Below, piece by piece: positions 36,308 to 45,899 of a stretch of 64,000 bases of DNA. The stretch is taken from assembly GCA_016718845.1 (NCBI GenBank), contig JADKCK010000050.1, forward strand, positions 22,182 to 86,181, in the 5' to 3' direction. Every line of letters starts with the position of its first letter. The stretch's first letter is position 1. The DNA is from Sphingobacteriales bacterium (GTDB lineage: Bacteria; Bacteroidota; Bacteroidia; Chitinophagales; UBA2359). The notes beneath the pieces were generated by a model that saw only the letters and a program-made list of their open reading frames with translations, was not told the DNA's origin and made no database searches. Made by a program: the position numbers and the translations under genes.

Positions 36308-38257
36308 ATGGGCAATAGTTACCTGCTTACTTTTTTGTTGTTTTTTGTTTTTACAAGCAATTTATCGCTTTATGCCCAAACAAACAACAATACCCAAAAC
36401 CTTACCGACATGCAGTTCCTGTCGTATGGCAAAATACCCACTTGGACAGGCGTAGCCTCCAATTGGCAAACCTCCACGCCCACCATCAACCTCTACGATA
36501 CCAAACGCTACAAAGGTCACTCAACCTATGTAATGAGCGTATTAAAGGGCTGCAAAAATTTTAGCGAATTTAAAAACCTAGTTAGCACCCCCGACCGCCG
36601 CCAATATGTACCGTTTTTTCTGTACGATTTGCGCACCATGCCCATCTCTATAAAAAAACAAAGCTATAATTGGGCAATTTGGGTAGAGGATTATAACTTT
36701 ACCGACACCGACGCGCAAATAACCGAACTGCTGTTGCGTTTAGCCCAGCTAATACCGCCCAAAGTACCCGGTTTTAACAACAAAGGCATTATATTGTTGG
36801 CTACCAACGCCACTACCAAACTTCATCAGCGCCTATCGCCTAAACTGTTAGCCAATGGTTACGCCACTTTAACCATCGAAGAAATGCGACAAAAAACAGG
36901 CAGTCGCAAACAACAAGTATTAAATGCAGGTACTGTTACAGGCAAATTAATAGTAGTGAACAACAACCAAGAAGCCCAAAAACTGTTACCCACCGATATT
37001 GCCGTATACAATTATGTACCCCTCGAGGTGCCACCCGTTGCGGGCATCATCACCCTACACCCACAAACACCCCTATCGCACACCGCCATTTTAGCTAAAA
37101 ACCGCAAAACCGTTAATGTATACGTGCCAAGCCTTAGCAGCATTAATGGCGCCGATAAATACGTGGGCAAAACCGTAACACTAAGGGCTTATGGTCGCGA
37201 GATATCAATGTATATTGCCAACACCAACCTACCCAACACCCAAACAACACCTACACAAGTACCTTTGCAATTGCCCACCGCCTCAAAAGCATTGGGCTAC
37301 AAAGTATGGGCTTTTGACAAAACCGCCGAAAGCCTATTAACCATCGAAAACATTGGCACCAAAGCCGCTAACTATGCCCGCTTGCAACGTTTATTGGGCG
37401 ATGCGTTTGTACGCAAAGGCTATGCTGTAGGGTATCAACCCTATTTTGAGGTAGTAGCACAACAAGCACAACCTTATATCGACCAACTACTACAACAAAA
37501 AAAACAACTAAGCAAACCCGACATAAACCGCTACCTACAAAACATACAGCAGTGCATCAAAGAAAGCAAAGTGCCACCCCAAACCATACAAGCCATACGC
37601 CAGCTTATTCAAAACCAATACCCATACAGCCGCATACGCCTACGCAGCTCTACCAACTGCGAAGACCTACCCCAATTTAACGGAGCAGGTCTTTACGACT
37701 CAGAGGGCGTCGATGCTTGGCAATCGAACAAAAAACTAAGCAAAGCTATCTTAAATGTATACGCCTCGTTGTGGAACGATAGGGCATTTTGGGAGCGCGA
37801 CTACTTTAACATCAACCAACAACAAGCCGCCATGGCATTGCACATAAACGAGGCTTTTGACGATGATAACGAACTAGCAAATGGCGTAATCTTAACCGAA
37901 CCCGCCGCCAAAAGTATCAAAATATTGGTAAACATACAAGCCGACGACGTATTAGTAACCAACCCCACAACCGCCAACGAAACCCCCGAATCGTTTTATA
38001 TTGACCCTAAACTAAAACAAATTGTTGCCATAAATAGCTACTCAAGCCGTCAAAACATATTGCTAAACTACCGCAGCCGCCAATACCTTGTTGAGCAGTT
38101 AGCCGACATAAGCACCAAAACCCATGCTTATTTTACGCAAAATAAAAAAGATTATGGCGTAGATATGGAGTTTAAAATTGTGTGCAACAACGATGGTACT
38201 TTACAACTGTTTATAAAACAAGCACGCTTATTGCAAATTGTTAATGGTGAATTGTAA
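36308..38257 (+). CDS. Exported PEP/pyruvate-binding-domain protein with swapped domain order
   Basis: 649 residues from ATG 36308. A signal peptide (YLLTFLLFFVFTSNLSLYAQ) is followed by a region of about 180 residues with no clear family (WAIWVEDYNFTDTDAQITEL), a PEP-utilising swivelling domain with the phospho-accepting His motif PLSHTAILAKNRKTVNVYVP (about 255), and then the ATP-grasp (PPDK N-terminal) domain with RIRLRSSTNCEDLPQFNGAG (about 441-460) and MALHINEAFDDDNELANGVI. In PEP synthase and PPDK the ATP-grasp part comes first, so the order here is reversed. The location outside the cytoplasm, where ATP is scarce, is unusual. Function unknown. Confidence 0.85.
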   Translation: MGNSYLLTFLLFFVFTSNLSLYAQTNNNTQNLTDMQFLSYGKIPTWTGVASNWQTSTPTINLYDTKRYKGHSTYVMSVLKGCKNFSEFKNLVSTPDRRQYVPFFLYDLRTMPISIKKQSYNWAIWVEDYNFTDTDAQITELLLRLAQLIPPKVPGFNNKGIILLATNATTKLHQRLSPKLLANGYATLTIEEMRQKTGSRKQQVLNAGTVTGKLIVVNNNQEAQKLLPTDIAVYNYVPLEVPPVAGIITLHPQTPLSHTAILAKNRKTVNVYVPSLSSINGADKYVGKTVTLRAYGREISMYIANTNLPNTQTTPTQVPLQLPTASKALGYKVWAFDKTAESLLTIENIGTKAANYARLQRLLGDAFVRKGYAVGYQPYFEVVAQQAQPYIDQLLQQKKQLSKPDINRYLQNIQQCIKESKVPPQTIQAIRQLIQNQYPYSRIRLRSSTNCEDLPQFNGAGLYDSEGVDAWQSNKKLSKAILNVYASLWNDRAFWERDYFNINQQQAAMALHINEAFDDDNELANGVILTEPAAKSIKILVNIQADDVLVTNPTTANETPESFYIDPKLKQIVAINSYSSRQNILLNYRSRQYLVEQLADISTKTHAYFTQNKKDYGVDMEFKIVCNNDGTLQLFIKQARLLQIVNGEL

Positions 38258-38426
38258 ATGGTAAAAAAAGGCTTTACTAATTTTACTGAATTTTGAATTT
38301 TGGACTGTTGGTGTTAACAATAGTACGCTGCAAAGGTTTTATGTTAGGCAGAAATAGGTAACGGTTTTATTTTTAAACCCCGAAGGGGTGGTATGATTAT
38401 AGAAATTTATTATTACACACAAAAAA

Positions 38427-38468
38427 AAATGCCAACTGCTTTTTTAGGGCAGTTGGTATTTTTTTGTG
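38427..38468. terminator. Hairpin terminator (bidirectional)
   Basis: AATGCCAACTGC and GCAGTTGGTATT pair around a TTTTTTAGG loop, with nine A before and seven T after. A wider inverted repeat, ATTACACA...TGTGTAAT, encloses it (38411-38473). Confidence 0.8.
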
Positions 38469-38508
38469 TAATAAACACTCAAACGCACCAAATTTCAATA
38501 CTTTTGGG

Positions 38509-38516
38509 TATCTTTG
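38509..38516 (+). promoter_or_regulatory. -7 box TATCTTTG
   Basis: TATCTTTG at 38509-38516, with 'ttttggg' directly upstream. It precedes a tiny frame at 38569 and the metalloprotease gene at 38757. Confidence 0.45.
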
Positions 38517-38568
38517 TGCTAAACTAAACAAGTGTAAGTTTTTTACAACAACCCCCTTTTTTATCATA

Positions 38569-38673
38569 ATGGCACAAGCTTTCTTATCCAAATACATTAC
38601 CCTTGCCGTCCAAAATGCCCCGTGTATCAACTCCTCCTCCTTTGGAGGAGGCTGGGAGGAAGCTAAAAAATAA
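38569..38673 (+). CDS. Possible 34-residue peptide (weak)
   Basis: ATG 38569 encodes MAQAFLSKYITLAVQNAPCI and ends NSSSFGGGWEEAKK, 53 bases after a TATCTTTG box. The second half is translated from the intergenic phrase 'cctcctttggaggaggctgggagg', common in this phylum, so it may be chance. No known family. Confidence 0.25.
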   Translation: MAQAFLSKYITLAVQNAPCINSSSFGGGWEEAKK

Positions 38674-38756
38674 ACTACTTATAAAGCAACCCCAAGCACT
38701 TTATTTACGTCTATGGTATAAAGCCTATATCTTATACCATTGAAAAACATTTTCCG

Positions 38757-40499
38757 ATGATTAAACACTTACACTTATCCCTTATTTTTGTGGCGATGCT
38801 ACTAAACCTAAACAGCAGTAGCTGGGCGCAAACACCCGCATCAAGTGCTTGGTGTGCAGCCAATGCCTATCACCAAAACCGCTACGATACCGACAGCAAC
38901 TATCAGCAGCAGTTTACTAACCAACAGCAACTAATCTACAACAAAGTTGTTGAAATGGCACATCAGCCCAACACCGAGCGTAGTTTGCACGTATTGCCTA
39001 TGGTGGTACATATTGTGTCGCCGCCCGGCACGCCCGTTGGCACAGGCAACAACCTAACCGATGCCCAAGTGTTGGCAGGTTTGGCATTGCTTAACCAATC
39101 GTTTAGCAACACAGGCAGTTTTCAAACACCAAGCGGTGTAGATACCGAAATACAGTTTTGTTTGGCACAACGCGACCCCGCAGGGCAACCCACCAATGGC
39201 ATTACTCGGCACAGCAGCCCCATTGTTGCCCAAGCCGATTGTGGCGGTAACGCCTTTAACTATGGCGACGAAAATCAATTGTTTGATATTGTTAACTGGG
39301 ATTGTTGCCAGTATATAAATGTGTATCTTGTCACCGACATTACAGGTGCCGGCTATGGCTGTAGCGTGGCGGGTTATGCCACCGTTGGCTCTGCTTGTGG
39401 ATTTATGATTCAAGAAAGCCAATACTGGAACACCATCAGCGGCACACAAGTTACTGCCCACGAAATGGGGCATTTCTTTGGTTTATGGCACACTTTTCAG
39501 GGCGGTTGTGCCAATACAGGTAATTGTTTAGCCGATGGCGATGCCGTTTGCGATACACCACCCGACAACGAAACTTTTAACCCTTGTGTTGCCAATACTT
39601 GCAACACCGACACCCCCGACCTGCCCGACGATACCCAAAACTATATGGACTACGGTGCTTGCCAACCTTGGCATTTTACACAAGGACAAAAAGACCGTAT
39701 GCTTGCCACCCTCGAAACAGTACAGTCTTGCCTGCTTAATTCTATGGGTTGTTTATCACCCTGCCCTGCTCCACTTACAGCATCGGTGGCGGCAAGTGTT
39801 ACTAATGTGGTGGTTGGCACTACCGTAAACTTTACCGGCGCGGCTACCAACGCCAGTGGCTATAGTTACTACATAAATCCTGCATTGCCTTTTGCCAATA
39901 CCTTAAACAGCAGCTATACTTTTAATAGTATCGGCTCGTTTTGGGTAAAATTTAGAGCCATTAGCAACAACAGTTTGTGTATTGATGCCCTCGACTCGTT
40001 GCAAATAACGGTATCGTGCAATGCCAATGCCTTATTTACTGCCAGTAGCACAAGTATTAACGAAGGCACAACCGTTAATTTTACCAACAACAGCACAGGC
40101 GGCACAACCAATGCTTGGACATTGAACAATGTACCAATTAGCAATGCCGTAAATTACAGCTACACCTTTAGCACCGCAGGCAACTATTATGTTTGCCTAA
40201 CGGTTAGCAACAATATTTGCAGCGATATTTATTGCCAAACAATAGGCGTTGCCCCCGATGGTGTGCCAACGGGTTGTGCAGGCAATACGTTTCAGAAAAG
40301 TTACGGAGGCAATGCCGAAGACATAGCTGTTAGCGTAAAAGCCACCACCGACGGCGGTTATGTAATAGCAGGTTATACCAAAAGCTATGGAGCCGGCGAC
40401 AACGACGGTTTGTTGTTTAAAACAGCCGCCGACGGAAGTGTTATCTGGACAAAAAAAAATAGGCATTGGCGGTTACAACGAGCAATTAAATGGCGTTAA
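38757..40499 (+). CDS. Secreted M43-type metalloprotease with PKD domains, N-terminal part (frameshifted at 40451)
   Basis: 580 residues from ATG 38757. Signal peptide (LSLIFVAMLLNLNSSSWAQ), then a pappalysin/M43-like peptidase domain (about 70-325) with zinc motif TAHEMGHFFGLWHTF and downstream DLPDDTQNYMDYGACQPWHF, whose M is the met-turn. Two PKD-like domains follow (about 345-500), and the first of a series of 'DGGYVIAGYTKS' propeller repeats starts at about 515. The frame fails after VIWTKK at a nine-A run (40451-40459); with eight A it runs smoothly into the next entry. The combined protein is about 1600 residues. It should be a T9SS-exported protease or adhesin. Confidence 0.88.
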   Translation: MIKHLHLSLIFVAMLLNLNSSSWAQTPASSAWCAANAYHQNRYDTDSNYQQQFTNQQQLIYNKVVEMAHQPNTERSLHVLPMVVHIVSPPGTPVGTGNNLTDAQVLAGLALLNQSFSNTGSFQTPSGVDTEIQFCLAQRDPAGQPTNGITRHSSPIVAQADCGGNAFNYGDENQLFDIVNWDCCQYINVYLVTDITGAGYGCSVAGYATVGSACGFMIQESQYWNTISGTQVTAHEMGHFFGLWHTFQGGCANTGNCLADGDAVCDTPPDNETFNPCVANTCNTDTPDLPDDTQNYMDYGACQPWHFTQGQKDRMLATLETVQSCLLNSMGCLSPCPAPLTASVAASVTNVVVGTTVNFTGAATNASGYSYYINPALPFANTLNSSYTFNSIGSFWVKFRAISNNSLCIDALDSLQITVSCNANALFTASSTSINEGTTVNFTNNSTGGTTNAWTLNNVPISNAVNYSYTFSTAGNYYVCLTVSNNICSDIYCQTIGVAPDGVPTGCAGNTFQKSYGGNAEDIAVSVKATTDGGYVIAGYTKSYGAGDNDGLLFKTAADGSVIWTKKNRHWRLQRAIKWR

Positions 40500-43400
40500 A
40501 CAAACCGCCGATGGTGGTTATATAGCCGTAGGTTGGTCTTACCCGGGTGTATTGGCACCCTGTATAGGTAATCCGGAACAAACGGGTATTATTTGGCGAT
40601 TAGATGCCAACGGTAATACGCTATGGCTAACAAAAGTAAACGGCAACACCAACAACGGAGAAGTAATTTACAATGTGGTAGAAACCGCCGATGGTGGTTT
40701 TACTTTTGTAGGGGCTACCAACTATGGCTGTAGTGTGGTAGATGCTATGGTGGGTAAAGTAGCTGCCAATGGCACCATGCTTTGGTGCAAACAATGGGCA
40801 AACGACAACGGCAGTACCGATGTGCATGTAAATCTAACCACCGACCTAACAGGTAATATTATTGTTGCAGGTTATACCCGCTCGTATCATGGCGACCCTA
40901 ACTACGACAACTACCACAACACAACCATTAGCAAAATAAATGGGGTAGATGGTAGCTTGTTGTGGAGCAACGAGTATTATGGGCAAAGCAATGTGGCAGG
41001 CGGAAACGAATTTTCGGGCAGCGTAAAAACTTTACCTAATGGCAACTACTTGTTATCGGCAGTGCTAACACCTTTGTACGATTGGGGTTCGCCCGAGTTT
41101 ACCAGCTCGGCAATTATAGAGGTAAGCTCAACAAACGGCGACATAGTTTGGCAACGAAACTTCACTTTTGCTGCTACTAATCAAGCTACCATTGGCGAGG
41201 TGTTGTACAATGCCACTAATCAGCAAATAGCTTACGTATTTAACGATGCCACCACCCTTACCCAACTAACCGACGGCACAATAGGTATTGGCACAGCTAC
41301 CAACACAGGCAGTAGCCTTAACCATACGTATTTGGGCTATGGCAACTTGTACGCCCTTGATAATGTAGCCGATGATGGGTATATAATTACAGGTTATCAG
41401 TTGGTAGGAGCCCAACGCGATATTTATTTGGGTAGAGTAAACACCGAACTACTAACACCCGGCTGCGAAAACTCCCCGCTAGAAATAGCTAACAGCAACC
41501 GCTTGTTTATAAAAACTTATAGCACCTGGACAATTAACAACATTGATAGCTACATACAACCCAACCAAAGTATTACCACAACAGCGGTTGAGTTAAACGA
41601 AACAGGTGAATTGTGTTCGACCAATTGCGAAGAAATTTGTGACAACAACCTCGACGACAACAACAACGGACTAATAGATGAAAACTGCCCCTGCCCCATC
41701 TTAACGCTAAACGCCGATACCAGCATTTGTGTTAGCCAATCGGTGCAGTTAGATGCCAGTTTTGGCTTTGATACCTACCAATGGACACCCACCACAGGCT
41801 TAAGCAACCCCAACATACGCAACCCCCTTGCCACACCCACCCAAAGCACCAACTATACCGTAACAGCCACCAAACTAAGTCAAAACAAAATTGTAAATGG
41901 CGATTTTAGCATGGGCAATGTAGGCTTTGCCAGTGGACAAACCTATTCTAATACCTACTCGCCTTGCAATTATTATGTAGATTCTCTTTGGTTTGGTAGT
42001 TTATTTCCCGAAGCCGACGACCACACACCCACCACAGATGGTATGTTTATGCACGTAGATGGCTGCCCAGCAGCTACCGTTGTATGGCAACAAACCATCG
42101 CCGATATTATACCCAATACCAACTACAAATTTGCATTTTGGGCTACCCGAAGCGATGTAAACCCACCTATCTTTGAGCTACACTTTATAGGTAATGCCAC
42201 CAACGACAATTTGTTAGCTACACAGTCGGTAACAGAACCTTTTGTTGTAAATTGGCAATGGGACGAATATGGTATCCCCATCTGGAACTCGGGTAACAAC
42301 ACCGAGCTTACCATTCGTATCATTAACCTCGAAACCAATGGCATGGGCAACGATTTTGGGTTAGATGATTTTAGTCTTCAACAAATTTGCTCCGATACAG
42401 CGCACATTCAACTCAACGTATTATCCGACAGCCTCATCTACCAACAAAATGTTAGCTGTGCATCGGCAGGTAAGGTAATTGTTAGCGGAGTAAATGGTTT
42501 GCCACCTTATCAATACCAAATAAATGGTGGTGCATGGCAATACAGTGGAACTTTTAGCCCACTCGATGCAGGTTCATACACCATCATCACCAAAGATGCC
42601 AACGGTTGTACCGTAACGCGCACGCTAATAATTGGCACTAGCAACACGCCCATCAACCTAACCCTCGACCAAATACAACACGCCAACTGCAACACATTAG
42701 GGGCAGTGTGGATAGGCATAACCGATAGCACAAGCATATATTACCAGTATGTGCTAGACAGTACCCTTGCTCAAACAAATGGCGTGTTTACCAACCTAAC
42801 AGCAGGCGAGCATAGCGTTACCGTAAACAACGATTTGGGCTGTTCGGCAACCCTTACTTTTACTATCAACAACAACGGGGCTATCACCGATACCCTAACG
42901 CAAACCAGTTGCAACCCCGCCGATGTTGGCACGGTAACCAATACTTTTGTGGCGATGAATGGTTGTGATAGTACCATTACGGTTATCACCACATTATTAC
43001 CAAGCATCACCGATACCCTAACGCAAACCAGTTGCAACCCCGCCGATGTTGGCACGGTAAGCACTACTTTTGTAGCGATGAATGGTTGTGATAGTACCGT
43101 TACGGTTATCACCACCCTAATAGCACCAATTGACTGCAACGACAACGACTGCAATACCACCGACACCTACAACGACCAAACTTGCCAATGCGACCACACC
43201 GATATACTACCACCCAACTGCAACGACAACAACCCCAATACCCTTGATACGTATAATGAAACAAGTTGTGAGTGCTTACATACCGAACTTATAACGTTGC
43301 TGTTGCCCAATGCTTTTTCGCCAAACAATGATGGCGTAAATGATTTTTGGGGGATAACAGGCTTGGGCATCAACACCATTTACCTAAGTATCTACAACCG

Positions 43401-43563
43401 TTGGGGCGAAAAGGTATTTGAAACCCACAACCCCACTGATACTTGGGATGGCAAATACAAAGGTTTTAATTGCGAAATAGGCGTGTATGCGTATTATTTA
43501 ACAGGCACATTTAACAACAACGAAACTTTTGTACGCAAGGGTAATATTAGTTTGGTAAGATAA
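40387..43563 (+). CDS. Same secreted protein, C-terminal part with CHU_C/gliding-type sorting domain
   Basis: In-frame homology starts near 40460 (IGIGGYNEQLNGVKQTADGG). Repeats of the form TADGGYIAVGWS, TADGGFTFVGATN and TGNIIVAGYTRS form the propeller (to about residue 350). An EICDNNLDDNNNGLIDENCP motif, a Gly/Cys-rich 'TSCNPADVGTV' pair and a carbohydrate-binding-like segment follow. The end is a type B T9SS domain: LLPNAFSPNNDGVNDFWGIT and IYNRWGEKVFETHNPTDTWD, ending VRKGNISLVR. Such C-termini send proteins through the T9SS and are common on gliding adhesins. The listed start is only the first Met in frame. Confidence 0.88.
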   Translation: MEPATTTVCCLKQPPTEVLSGQKKIGIGGYNEQLNGVKQTADGGYIAVGWSYPGVLAPCIGNPEQTGIIWRLDANGNTLWLTKVNGNTNNGEVIYNVVETADGGFTFVGATNYGCSVVDAMVGKVAANGTMLWCKQWANDNGSTDVHVNLTTDLTGNIIVAGYTRSYHGDPNYDNYHNTTISKINGVDGSLLWSNEYYGQSNVAGGNEFSGSVKTLPNGNYLLSAVLTPLYDWGSPEFTSSAIIEVSSTNGDIVWQRNFTFAATNQATIGEVLYNATNQQIAYVFNDATTLTQLTDGTIGIGTATNTGSSLNHTYLGYGNLYALDNVADDGYIITGYQLVGAQRDIYLGRVNTELLTPGCENSPLEIANSNRLFIKTYSTWTINNIDSYIQPNQSITTTAVELNETGELCSTNCEEICDNNLDDNNNGLIDENCPCPILTLNADTSICVSQSVQLDASFGFDTYQWTPTTGLSNPNIRNPLATPTQSTNYTVTATKLSQNKIVNGDFSMGNVGFASGQTYSNTYSPCNYYVDSLWFGSLFPEADDHTPTTDGMFMHVDGCPAATVVWQQTIADIIPNTNYKFAFWATRSDVNPPIFELHFIGNATNDNLLATQSVTEPFVVNWQWDEYGIPIWNSGNNTELTIRIINLETNGMGNDFGLDDFSLQQICSDTAHIQLNVLSDSLIYQQNVSCASAGKVIVSGVNGLPPYQYQINGGAWQYSGTFSPLDAGSYTIITKDANGCTVTRTLIIGTSNTPINLTLDQIQHANCNTLGAVWIGITDSTSIYYQYVLDSTLAQTNGVFTNLTAGEHSVTVNNDLGCSATLTFTINNNGAITDTLTQTSCNPADVGTVTNTFVAMNGCDSTITVITTLLPSITDTLTQTSCNPADVGTVSTTFVAMNGCDSTVTVITTLIAPIDCNDNDCNTTDTYNDQTCQCDHTDILPPNCNDNNPNTLDTYNETSCECLHTELITLLLPNAFSPNNDGVNDFWGITGLGINTIYLSIYNRWGEKVFETHNPTDTWDGKYKGFNCEIGVYAYYLTGTFNNNETFVRKGNISLVR

Positions 43564-43609
43564 ATTGCCAATTATCGATGGTTGATAATGGATGGAGTTA
43601 TTACTACAA

Positions 43610-43643
43610 CAAAAGCCTTGAGCATTGCTCAAGGCTTTTTTGT
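43610..43643 (+). terminator. Terminator of the metalloprotease/CHU_C gene
   Basis: AAAAGCCTTGAGCA and TGCTCAAGGCTTTTTT form a strong stem with a T-rich tail, 47 bases after the stop codon. Confidence 0.85.
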
Positions 43644-43707
43644 GGTAAAAAAGTATAGTGTTTTATACCTACATAAAATTGATTGTTGGGGTGTTGCGCT
43701 TGCTTTT

Positions 43708-43792
43708 TTTCTGGGGGTGCCACCAACTGTTAGTGTTAGGTTAAGCCAATCATCACCCCCAAAAAGACCTTTACCGCGTTAAGCGGGGCAGG
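43708..43792. repeat. Dispersed structured repeat, copy B
   Basis: TTTCTGGGGGTGCCACCAAC ... CATCACCCCCAAAAAGACC, then CCGCGTTAAGCGG. The arms match copies A and C; the loop differs, and the small hairpin loop has T for C (GTTAA versus GTCAA). Upstream 'ttggggtgttgcgcttgct' also resembles the sequence before copy A. Confidence 0.7.
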
Positions 43793-43852
43793 CGCAAGCT
43801 GTTTGTAATGGTACAGTATTGTTTTTAGTACTGCTTTATGTTGGTAGTACTA

Positions 43853-44272
43853 TTATTTAGGGAAGCACATATAGTATTTGGTAACGGGCATGGCAAGAGC
43901 GGCAATATTTAGGTAATCCGATGCTTCGGTTATTTTTTGGGTGGTGCCGTTTTTAAAGGCAATGTTTATTTGCGTGCCTTTATAGCTATAGGCGCTGTTG
44001 CTTGTCGAGTCGGTAAAAACGAGGTAATTAGCTTCGTGTTCGGTAAGGTGCATGGTGTTGATGATGCGGTTGCGATGCTCTTCTACTTTTTGTTCGTCGA
44101 TGGGTTGTGTGTCCATTTCTATTTTTAATAGTTGGCGGCTACTTAAACCCTTTGCCAAAAACGACAAAACTTTGTCGGGGTGTTGCTGCCATACTTTGGT
44201 GGCTACTTCAATGTCGGTATCATCGAGCAGGGCAAATTGGTCGAGTAGGTTGGGTTGGGCTATAAAGTGCAA
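43853..44272 (-). CDS. HD superfamily phosphohydrolase, C-terminal fragment
   Basis: About 139 residues: LLDQFALLDDTDIEVATKVW, HPDKVLSFLAKGLSSRQLLK, then a beta-rich end. This is the usual C-terminus of YdhI/YwfO-like HD phosphohydrolases (SAMHD1-related), and the N-terminal HD domain is encoded just upstream in another frame. Between the two pieces (44272-44400) the homologous reading jumps frame several times (RAKE, then QGQQLFASPALQLF, then FIAQPNLLD), so at least two small indels are needed. Confidence 0.75.
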   Translation of the reverse strand: MHFIAQPNLLDQFALLDDTDIEVATKVWQQHPDKVLSFLAKGLSSRQLLKIEMDTQPIDEQKVEEHRNRIINTMHLTEHEANYLVFTDSTSNSAYSYKGTQINIAFKNGTTQKITEASDYLNIAALAMPVTKYYMCFPK

Positions 44273-44387
44273 GGGTAAAATCGTTGGTTAAAACAATTGC
44301 AGGGCAGGCGATGCAAACAGTTGTTGCCCTTGTTTGGGCGCTCTTTGGCGCGTTGTAGTAGTTTAACAAGCATAGCTTCGGCGGCTA

Positions 44388-45068
44388 CTACGGTTTTGTG
44401 TGTAGGAGTACTTGCCAATACATTAGGCGGCGGGCTATCAAAAACTGCTCGACGGAGTAAATACCTTTGTGTTCTACCACAATATGGTTGTCGCGCACAT
44501 CTAACATTTTTATGATGCGTTCAAAGCCAATAGCACCTTCATCTACCCCCGAAAAAAAGCTATCGCGGTTTAGGTAGTCCATTCTATCCATATCTAGTTG
44601 GCTGGATACCAACTCGTGCAGGTAGGGTTTTGGATAATCGGCTTGAAAGATAGAGATAGCCAACGACAGCCGCCCCCTAAAATGGTTGTTTAGGCGCTCC
44701 ATAAATAAAACCGAGAGGTCTTCGTGCGATAATTGGCTAACTAAACTGTGTTCAAGGGCGTGCGAAAATGGACCATGACCAATATCGTGCAACAAGATAG
44801 CTATGGTAACGGCTTCGGCTTCGGTGGGGTCAATATCTATGTGTTTTGAGCGCAGTACTTCGGTGGCTTGTGTCATAAGGTGCATAGCGCCCATAGCATG
44901 ATGAAAGCGTGTATGAACTGCCCCCGGGTATACATACGAACTTAGCCCCAGTTGTTTAATGCGGCGCAGGCGCTGAAAATAGGGATGTTCGAGCAAATCA
45001 AAAACTATTTCGTAGGGTATGCGAATAAAACCGTAGACGGGGTCGTTGATAATTTTCTTTTTGTTCAT
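44388..45068 (-). CDS. HD superfamily phosphohydrolase, N-terminal HD-domain part
   Basis: 226 residues from ATG 45068; 12 extra upstream codons are rejected. The start MNKKKIINDPVYGFIRIPYE and the motifs HPYFQRLRRIKQLGLSSYVY, PGAVHTRFHHAMGAMHL, AILLHDIGHGPFSHALEHSL and SSQLDMDRMDYLNRD are diagnostic. The metal ligands (H...HD...D) are all present. Relatives include dNTP triphosphohydrolases and YwfO; the substrate is unknown. The frame breaks after RRLMYWQV. Confidence 0.85.
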   Translation of the reverse strand: MNKKKIINDPVYGFIRIPYEIVFDLLEHPYFQRLRRIKQLGLSSYVYPGAVHTRFHHAMGAMHLMTQATEVLRSKHIDIDPTEAEAVTIAILLHDIGHGPFSHALEHSLVSQLSHEDLSVLFMERLNNHFRGRLSLAISIFQADYPKPYLHELVSSQLDMDRMDYLNRDSFFSGVDEGAIGFERIIKMLDVRDNHIVVEHKGIYSVEQFLIARRLMYWQVLLHTKP

Positions 45069-45177
45069 GTTGTTGATAATAGGGCGAGGTAAATTAAGGT
45101 ACAAATGTACAACATTTTGTAGAAAAAATGCTTTATTGTGGTATTTTGATTGGGTTGATAGTGTTTGATGGAGATAA

Positions 45178-45216
45178 AAAAAGCCCCAGATACAGGTATT
45201 GTATATGGGGCTTTGG
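45178..45216 (-). terminator. Terminator after the tandem nuclease-like array
   Basis: AAAGCCCCA and TGGGGCTTT pair around a GATACAGG...TATA loop. On the minus strand a T run follows the stem, so it ends transcription of the array at 45239-47875. Confidence 0.7.
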
Positions 45217-45238
45217 AGGTAGGTGCAATGTGTAGTTT

Positions 45239-45854
45239 TTACAATTCATCGTAAACGTTGTAATCTTTTATGGTGTATTGTTTGTTGGTTGAGTAGTATT
45301 CCAATAAATTATCGTTTACAATTAGTACAATTAAGCCTGCTTTTAGTGCTTGTTGTATGATGTTGGGTGCTGCCGAGATACAAGCTATCAAACCCAATAG
45401 TTCTTTGTCTTTATGTTCGGGTGCAAAATATAGATAATCGTTTAATTGTTGTTGTATTTGCTCGATGGCGGTTTCGCGGAGGTGGCTTTTTATTTCGGCA
45501 ATTACCACGCGGTTATTAGTGCCATTGCTAACGCCCAATACGTCAATTTCTATGGTTTTACCGTTTTTGTATTTGCTTGCTCCAAACGAGGTATCTGTTA
45601 TGCCCAAATCTTTAACCATAATGCTGCACAGAGCGTTCAAGTAAGCCTTCGGTAAACGACCCCCATTTGTTGCCTAATTCGCCTAATTGCTTGTCTACGC
45701 GCTGTATTTGGCGGTCGGTTTCGGCTTGTCTTCTGTCTGCTTCGGCTTGTCTTTTGTCGGCTTCGGCTTTTTGAATTTCAAAGTCTTTGGTAAATTCTGC
45801 TTGTCTGATAGCTACATCGCGCAGTATTTGTTTTATTTCGTCTATGATGGTCAT
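45239..45854 (-). pseudogene. Coiled-coil PD-(D/E)XK-like protein, tandem copy 1 (frameshifted)
   Basis: ATG 45854 gives MTIIDEIKQILRDVAIRQAE, then a coiled coil of QAEADRR/QAETDRQ repeats (about 20-55), GSFTEGLLERSVQ, and the core GKTIEIDVLGVSNGTN...RVVIAEIKSHLRE. The D in IDVLGV with EIK fits a PD-(D/E)XK nuclease fold. The end is QQLNDYLYFAPEHKDKELLG...YTIKDYNVYDEL. It resembles the COG5493/DUF3782-type coiled-coil proteins, role unknown. Near 45620-45635 this copy lacks two bases present in the others (atgctgcac versus atgcgctgcac), which breaks the frame. Confidence 0.78.
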
Positions 45855-45899
45855 GTAAAAAAAAATTTGAGGTTAGATTATGTTTGTTTGGAGTAAAGA

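Noticed and set aside
38569..38673. Strong claim for a functional small peptide
   Set aside because: Half of it comes from a widespread intergenic repeat; kept only as a weak feature.
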